Shown piece after piece: positions 58,275 through 64,000 of a stretch of 64,000 nucleotides of DNA. The DNA lies in contig NC_083868.1 in the NCBI RefSeq assembly GCF_032452875.1, forward strand, positions 35,630,537 through 35,694,536, written 5' to 3'. Below the pieces are notes generated by a model. The model was not told the origin of the DNA. It ran no database searches and saw only the letters and a program-made list of their open reading frames with translations. Made by a program: the position numbers and the translations under genes. Positions within the stretch are counted from its first letter, which is position 1, and each line of letters begins with the position of its first letter. This DNA is from Bos javanicus. Taxonomy: Eukaryota; Chordata; Mammalia; Artiodactyla; Bovidae.

Positions 58275-58440
58275 CAAGCACTGACTTGAGATCTGAGTCA
58301 CTGGGGTTCCTTGTAGAACCCCCACTGAACGACAGTGAGCTTCGGCAATTCTTTGTTATGGGTCATGATAGTTATTTGTAAAATGAAGAACTTGTAATAG
58401 ACAACTTTTAAAATCCCCTTCACCTCTAAAATTCTAGCAT
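58275..58440 (+). mobile_element. Possible MIR relic
   Basis: 'gcttcggcaattctttgtta' and 'tatttgtaaaatgaagaact' resemble the MIR 3' half ('gcaagttacttaacc...atctgtaaaatgggg'). Weak. Confidence 0.4.
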
Positions 58441-58496
58441 AAGTGAATGAAAAAATGAAGAAATAAATGACTGAATAAATTATTGAGCATTCTGGT

Positions 58497-58626
58497 CTGT
58501 GCTCAGTATCTCAGTCACGTCCAACTCTGTGATCTCATGGACTCATCATGGATCTCATCAGGTTCCTCTGTCCATGGCACTTTCTAGGCAAGAATACTGG
58601 AGTGGGTTGCCATTTCCTTCCCCAGG
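58497..58626 (-). mobile_element. Truncated Bov-tA SINE, reverse
   Basis: Bov-A part only, from GTCTGTGCTCAGTATCTCAG to GCCATTTCCTTCCCCAGG. The tRNA head is missing. A local duplication (GATCTCATGGACTCATCATG then GATCTCATC) lies near 58,532-58,559. Confidence 0.88.
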
Positions 58627-59305
58627 AAATGTATTTATTTCTTACAATAAAATCGAGTGGCATTAATCCAATGTGCATTTTTGAAAAGTATTTAAATTAT
58701 ATGCTAAATGACGGTTGAATATTGTTGACTTGATATAAAGTTTATTGAAACCTTAGTTGTCAAACATGTGGAGAATAAAAGAAAAAGGAAGTCAGTCATC
58801 TAAACATTTAAATATGTTGATTGTCAACACTATGAATGCAGCTTGAGTCCAAAATTAAATATCAATTAAATAAAACTGTCGTTAAATACAAACATACTAT
58901 ATCCATAAGAAAGAATTTAGAACAAAGCATTAAGCCAAGTCTGTTTCAATGAAAAATTCCATGTCCCATCCTGATGGATCCTGATCTTTTGTACACACAA
59001 GATCTGATCTTTTGGACAAACCTTTGTCCAAAGGTCTTTTACTCCCTTTCATAGAAATCTGCTAGAGCTGATGTGAGAAAGCATCAGGAATACTCCCACC
59101 AAAATGAAAAAAAGATAGGTTAATATTTTGAGCACAGCTGACTATGGTGTATAGTAGTAGAAAAGAGCAGTCTATTCACGTCATGGGGTCAACAGTGCTC
59201 TTTAGAACCACATGGGTGGTGTTGCAAACGACTGGGGAAACAATCTACAACTCAAATATCCCAAAGAATGCCAAGCAGCCCAATGATTCATGCTTTTTGT
59301 AAAAA
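58627..59305. other. No gene; small perfect hairpin inside
   Basis: Unassigned DNA. A perfect 10-base-pair hairpin with a 2-base loop lies at 59,011-59,032 (TTTGGACAAA, CC, TTTGTCCAAA). Confidence 0.45.
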
Positions 59306-59309
59306 CATA

Positions 59310-59765
59310 GCCTCACTTCTGGCAGGCAGAATCCTCTTCCTCAAAGATGTTTGCCTCCTAAAGCCTGAAACCTATGAATATGCTTTGTTACATGGCAGAA
59401 GGAAATTAGTGTCTAGATGGAATTCAAGTTGCTAATCAGCTGACTTTAAAACAAGGGAATTTTCCTTGAGTGTCTGACTGCGTCCAATGTAATCACAAGT
59501 TACCTTCCATGTAGAAGAAGGTTAGAAGACAGGGTCAGAGACAGATTTGAATATGCTAACCTGCAAGACTTGACGATGAAGAAAGGAGCAAGGGCCCAAA
59601 GAATTCAGGCAGCCTGTAGAAGGAATACATTCCTGATGAAACCTTCATTTTAGTCCATTAAGACCCATTTTAGATTCCCAGGATCAATAACTAAAATATT
59701 ACATTTGAGTTAAGTCACTAAGGTTGTGATAATTTGTTACAGCAGCAGTAGGAAACTCATACATC
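59310..59765 (+). mobile_element. MLT1-like MaLR LTR relic, forward
   Basis: 'ggcaggcagaatcctcttcc', 'ttgctaatcagctgac', 'gtccaatgtaatcacaagtt', 'attaagacccattttagatt' and the end 'gttacagcagcagtaggaaa' follow an MLT1-type LTR in order. Subfamily not assigned. No internal region is present. Confidence 0.7.
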
Positions 59766-60799
59766 ATCCTTCTGGTAATAAAGTCAAGGGTAGCCATTCA
59801 GGGGAAAAGTTGAGAGTAAACAACTTCTGTACAGCCTTCTTTATAAGTCAGTATCCTATTCCAGCTGATCTCAGGCTTGTACTTAGACTCTCCACATCTC
59901 CAAATGCAGTAGCTGTTATCATAAAAATGATTTTAAACTATGAAGACTGTTCTGATATGTCAAATCAACTTGCTATTCTTGACTACAAATTTAGCCCTCC
60001 TAATACAATAACTTTTCTTGTAGGGTTACTTGTCATCACTAAAATATGTTATTCTTAATTTGGTGATTAACTTATCTAATATTTCTTTATACTTCTTTAT
60101 GCTGTACATGGAGCAGATAATCACTAAATATGATTATTGTTTGTACTATTGTAAAGACCATGTAAAAGTTAGATTCAGCTAGAAAGAATTCCACAACTGA
60201 GTCTAAATACATATTAACAAGATTTCAATAAACTGAATGCCCAGACCTCTTTTATGAGGGATTGTCTTAAATTTTTATAATATAGAAATACTAAATTTTT
60301 AATTATATGTTTTGAAAAGGCTAGTTTGTAGCCTAAATTGTAATTTTCACATATAAAGTAGAGAGAGAAGATATGAAATTCTCATATTAAACTGTGAAAA
60401 TATGATACAGCATTCCTCCAGCATATGAACATTGTACATAGATATCACTTATCACTGCAATTGTGTCTATCAACAAGGTCCAGTTTATGAACTTTAGACA
60501 TTCTTACATTTTTTGCATCAAAAATAACTACAATTATTTTCAAAATTATTTTAATTTTTCATCTACTCTTGGGCATCTTTGAGATTCTGAGCCAATTTTT
60601 TGAATATAACATATTTAGGAAGAAATGAGGCTTAAAATGAGGTTTAAAAATGAGGTTACATCACTAAATACAATACATTAATTATAGTCCAACAGTCTGA
60701 AAGATCTCCAAACTTAAAATTTATAGTCTTACATTCAATTAAAGATGCAATTTTGTTAGTGGCCTTGAGAGACCATATACTGTGACATTTAATTCTTGA
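59766..60799. other. Nothing recognised
   Basis: AT-rich. A 110-codon frame starting at 59,726 inside the LTR end shows no domain and is not supported as a gene. Confidence 0.45.
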
Positions 60800-61011
60800 G
60801 TGCATGTGTGAATGCTCATGTCATGTCCAGTTGTTTTGCGACCCCATGGACTGTAGCCTGCCAGGCTCCTCTGTCTATGGAATTTCCCCAGCAAGAATAC
60901 TGAGGTGGATTGCCATTTCCTCCCCCAGGGTATCTTCCTGACCCAGGGGTCGAACCCACACCCCCTGCATTGACAGGTGGATTCTTTACCACTGAGCCAC
61001 CAGGAAAGCCA
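60800..61011 (-). mobile_element. Bov-tA SINE, reverse
   Basis: From GTGCATGTGTGAATGCTCAT to CCACTGAGCCACCAGGAAAG. The B-box region reads GGGGTCGAACCCACA. Full length. Confidence 0.94.
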
Positions 61012-61133
61012 GGGTTACATTTATCTTTTTAAATTGTTTAATTTTTGACGTACCACTAGTAACTGTAATAAACTTTTTACTTCTCTAGAACAATCTTCAT
61101 GTCTAACTCATTTTTAGATCCCTCAGAGTTACT

Positions 61134-61321
61134 TCCTTTGTGACTCAGCTAGTGAGGAATCCACCTGCCATGGGGGAAACCTGGGTTCAGTCCCTAGGTT
61201 GGGAAGATCCCCTGGAGAAGGGAAAGGCTACCCACTCCAGCATTCTGGCCTAGAGAATTCCATGGACTGTATAGTCCATGGGGTCACAAAGAGTCAGACA
61301 TGACTGAGTGATTTTCACTTC
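61134..61321 (+). mobile_element. Bov-tA SINE, forward, with TSD
   Basis: Head TTCCTTTGTGACTCAGCTAG, middle GGAGAAGGGAAAGGCTACCC, end GAGTCAGACATGACTGAGTG. Perfect 10-base duplication CAGAGTTACT at 61,124-61,133 and 61,322-61,331. It lies ~120 bases from the reverse Bov-tA, forming an inverted SINE pair. Confidence 0.95.
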
Positions 61322-61331
61322 CAGAGTTACT

Positions 61332-63440
61332 AACTAGCACTATATATTTCATAACACATGTGTTCTTTCACTATTTGTTACTGAATAAGCAATGACAAGA
61401 AAGCCACATAAATGTAGCTTGAAATGAGTACTACTCTAAAAGGTCAACTTATTTGTATAGAAAGTTCAATGCCATTATTTTAGTAAATTATTCATACTTA
61501 CTAATTTACCAAGATCTAATATCCAGAGCCTTTCTTAATTTCTATTCATGTGAAATACAAAGTGAGATAGCTATTAAGGTTTATTTTATTGAAGAAGCAA
61601 AGCCATTACCCCTATGTTGAAGTTCATTTCTATTTGTATGGTAGTAGTTCTGTATTGTAGTGTTCTTATTGGATTGAAGAGCAAATATACACATATGCTG
61701 TGTTGTGCCAGGGGGCACAAATTCAGTCTTGATTTACTCATGTGCAACTCCTATTAACACTGAGAAATTCAGGGCAAAGTTTAGTTTATTTTTCAAAAAG
61801 GATAACACTGTTACATATTCCAAATAACACAAGAACACTTTGTGACTATAAAACCAATGATGTGCAGCCATACACATTTAGGGTATTCATTTAGCTTTTC
61901 ATTGACTAAATGTCTGACTTGTCCAACTCATTTTTTATAGCAGATATTTTATAAAGCAAGATTTGACAAAGAGAAAAATGAGGTGAATTTCGGGAACTAT
62001 AAAAGCATGGAGGCAGAAATTATAGGGAATATTTGAAATTTTAATGCAAAAACATGGTGACCATGCTAAAATGTGGGAAAATGTTGCATTTGGTTTGCAC
62101 ACATTATTTGTTGCATAAATGTTGCATACATTATTGGGCTTGAAATGGATATACATGTGTTTGAGATAATGCCGTTTGAGTGTCTGTCCTTTATTTAGCC
62201 TGATGGAATAAGTGATGTCTCTCTGTTTTGAATTTGGAGAAGCTGAAAGAGGGGGATCCATGTATAGATACTGAGCCCTGACAAGAGATGGAAGCCAGGA
62301 AATGAAGGTAAAACAGGAGGTCCTTCTCCAATGTACCTTTCCTTTAAATCAAACCTTGGCTTCCTCTGTGAGCAAATGTGGGAAATAGCAACCTTAGACA
62401 GCCCACACTCTCTGCTGTCCTGTCCCCTGAGTGCACACACTTACCCATTCACAGTCACACGGTAACTGACAAACACGAGCCAACATAATTGACTATGAAG
62501 CACGAACTCAGCGAAGGAGCCTGTCCCCACTTATTCTGACTCAACACCTTCTAGCTGTACAGCTTTGAAAAGCCTTTTTGATTTCTCTCTTAACTGTTAT
62601 GTGTTTTAAGAAACAAGAGATTTTTGGATTTTTCCAACTCTTTCTGCCCTAAGTTTCTAAAGTACTTATAAGTGAATCAATACAAACATGAATATCTCCA
62701 GTGATGCATGAAAACGTTTATATTTGGGCTACAATTATCCATAATCAAGAATAGGGTGGGAAGACTGAATAGGAATTTATATTTTTTAAAAACACTAAAA
62801 CTTTTACTTGACTAAAATCTTGATGTAATTCAAAAACAGTAATATAATTAAAAGGAGTTCTATCAGAAATTCCATGTAGATAACGAACGGCATAATTTTA
62901 GGATCGCATGTAAATAATTATGTTCCATGTGAGTGATGCACAATGAAGAGAAATGAATAGGAAAGCAACCTGGATGGTACAAGTTTGGACATATGATGAA
63001 ATAACAGAAGTTCAATCTGTGGAACAGTTACGTGTGTGTGTGTGTGTGCACATGCACGTGCACATTCACACTTGTATGTGTGGTCCAGACATAAGTATTG
63101 AGTTTATGTTGATCTCCTTCTGAGAAATAGAATAGCATGCTCTGCTCTGATTCACATTTTGACAGGACCACTCTGTCTCTATACTGATACAAAAGAAGTG
63201 TGAGCTGAAGATGAAAGCAGGGAAATATTAATTACATAGATGGTTATAAGCTGGAGGAAAATGAAGATTACCTGAATCAGGATGATTCAAAAACTATAAA
63301 ATACAATTATCCTCTTGGCTTTACCATATCTTTAAAGGTGAAGCCAATAAGATTTGATGGCATTACTTGGAAGGAATGGAACACCCTATCCCAAGATTTG
63401 GCCTGAGCTATATTCTATTCATAAAAGAATTTCAAAATTT
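61332..63440. other. Nothing recognised except a (GT)n
   Basis: AT-rich, with a slightly GC-richer part at about 62,270-62,460. Minus-strand frames of 81-108 codons (61,935-62,440) have no domain. Confidence 0.45.
63032..63048. repeat. (GT)8 microsatellite
   Basis: GT dinucleotides followed by a GCACATGCACGTGCACA purine-pyrimidine alternating stretch. Confidence 0.9.
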
Positions 63441-63444
63441 AAAA

Positions 63445-63625
63445 GAAACTTAGAAACCTTACAGTCAAGCCTTTGATTCTTCAAAAGAATTCTTTCTACC
63501 ACAGCTTGCTCCTGCTTGAGCACTTCTGTGACAAAACACTCACTATCTCATCCAGCACGCATCCTGTTTTTGAAGAGTTCTGCTCTTTTCTTTATTCTGA
63601 GCCAAAGCTTGTTCTGTGATGGACA
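63445..63625 (+). mobile_element. CR1/L3-type ancient relic (tentative)
   Basis: 'tgaagagttctgctcttttc' and 'tttattctgagccaaagctt' resemble the 'ttatattgagccaaaatctg' block of CR1-like mammalian relics, the downstream part of the type seen at 57,110. Confidence 0.4.
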
Positions 63626-63810
63626 CGTATGCTATCATCACATATAAAAAGAAATACATACTTGGTCTTCACCCTCATTTCTGACATAAAGCTCCTAAAA
63701 CCCTTGAAAATTCATAAGTGATAAAAGCAATAAATATGTGTTGACATCCATAACAAACCCCTTTCAAACACACCGAGTTTATGATAATAAAGTGACTTTT
63801 GTAAAGCTTC

Positions 63811-64000
63811 TAAGAATGGGGGCTGGTCATGAGAGGAACGAGCTATGTGTTAGAGGGTTGGAATTTTGAGTCTCCTTCCTCCAACCTCTGGAGGGGGGAG
63901 AAGGCTGAAAATTTAGTTCAGTCATCACTGATCAATGATTTAATCAGTCCTGCCTTATAAGGCATTAAAAATCCAAAAGGTTGGGGTTTTGGGAACTTCC
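63811..64000 (+). mobile_element. Old LTR-like dispersed repeat running off the right edge
   Basis: 'ggaacgagctatgtgttaga', 'ctccaacctctggagg', 'caatgatttaatcagtcctg' and 'aaaaatccaaaaggttgggg' are in the order of a widespread mammalian LTR-type repeat ('...catgcctatgtaatgaagcctccataaaaaccc'). Strand is assigned by that order. The family name is withheld. Confidence 0.55.

Noticed and set aside
5353..61321. Orientation bias of Bov-tA copies (more reverse than forward)
   Set aside because: Roughly twice as many reverse as forward copies, but with fewer than 20 elements this is not meaningful.
3650..61321. Genuine tRNA genes at the tRNA-like heads of Bov-tA
   Set aside because: They lack an intact cloverleaf and are fused to Bov-A units; they are SINE heads.
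61935..62440. Minus-strand frames of 108 and 81 codons
   Set aside because: No domain, no splice or promoter context, and the two overlap in different frames.
1..64000. CRISPR array, operon, phage or other prokaryotic system
   Set aside because: Direct repeats here are SINE, LINE or microsatellite sequence without regular spacers, and the whole repeat content is ruminant.

Overview
This is a stretch of ruminant nuclear DNA, most likely bovid. The evidence is the set of interspersed repeats: BovB (an RTE-type LINE), Bov-tA and Bov-A2 SINEs, a bovine-type L1 3' end, a roughly 1.1 kb ERVK-type LTR and a mariner terminal repeat. The first three together are diagnostic of ruminants. The base composition is AT-rich. 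I found no host protein-coding gene, no spliced exon set, no rRNA or tRNA gene, no CRISPR array and no bacterial-type operon. Open reading frames of 60-150 codons are scattered through the window, but each is explained by a transposon or is at the chance level for AT-rich DNA. The window reads as intergenic or deep intronic sequence.

Layout. 1-580: 5' end of a BovB element whose extreme 5' end is inverted. 2.7-5.5 kb: Bov-A2, a three-unit SINE, an old L1 and a Bov-tA. 8.76-9.20 kb: a retroposed transcript with a poly(A) tail and target-site duplications (TSDs). 9.4-12.7 kb: three BovB pieces, two of them head to head, with an ERVK-like solo LTR inside one arm. 12.7-21.7 kb: mostly sparse DNA with MIR and SINE copies. 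22.1-23.9 kb: old L1, mariner end and a younger L1 3' end. 25.9-29.1 kb: a near full-length but dead BovB with recognisable endonuclease and reverse transcriptase blocks. 29-44 kb: scattered SINEs, L1 3' UTR pieces, MIR, L2 and a MaLR-like LTR, with two repeat-poor stretches (38.9-40.3 and 42.1-44.3 kb). 44.3-46.5 kb: BovB, MER5A, and a MaLR LTR holding a Bov-tA that itself holds a BovB. 48.4-51.4 kb: SINE cluster with a double-headed Bov-tA inside an L2. 51.4-64 kb: mostly unassigned DNA with a few SINEs, MIR relics, an MLT1-like LTR and CR1-like relics, ending inside an old LTR-like repeat.

Nothing here works together as a system. The non-autonomous SINEs depend on LINE machinery (Bov-tA and Bov-A2 on BovB, the poly(A) retrocopy probably on L1), and the one LINE with a substantial coding remnant is inactivated. 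The informative content is the insertion history: nesting order, TSDs, inversions and compound SINE units. Family names come from recognition by eye. Boundaries are good to a few bases where a TSD is given and to about 10-30 bases elsewhere.
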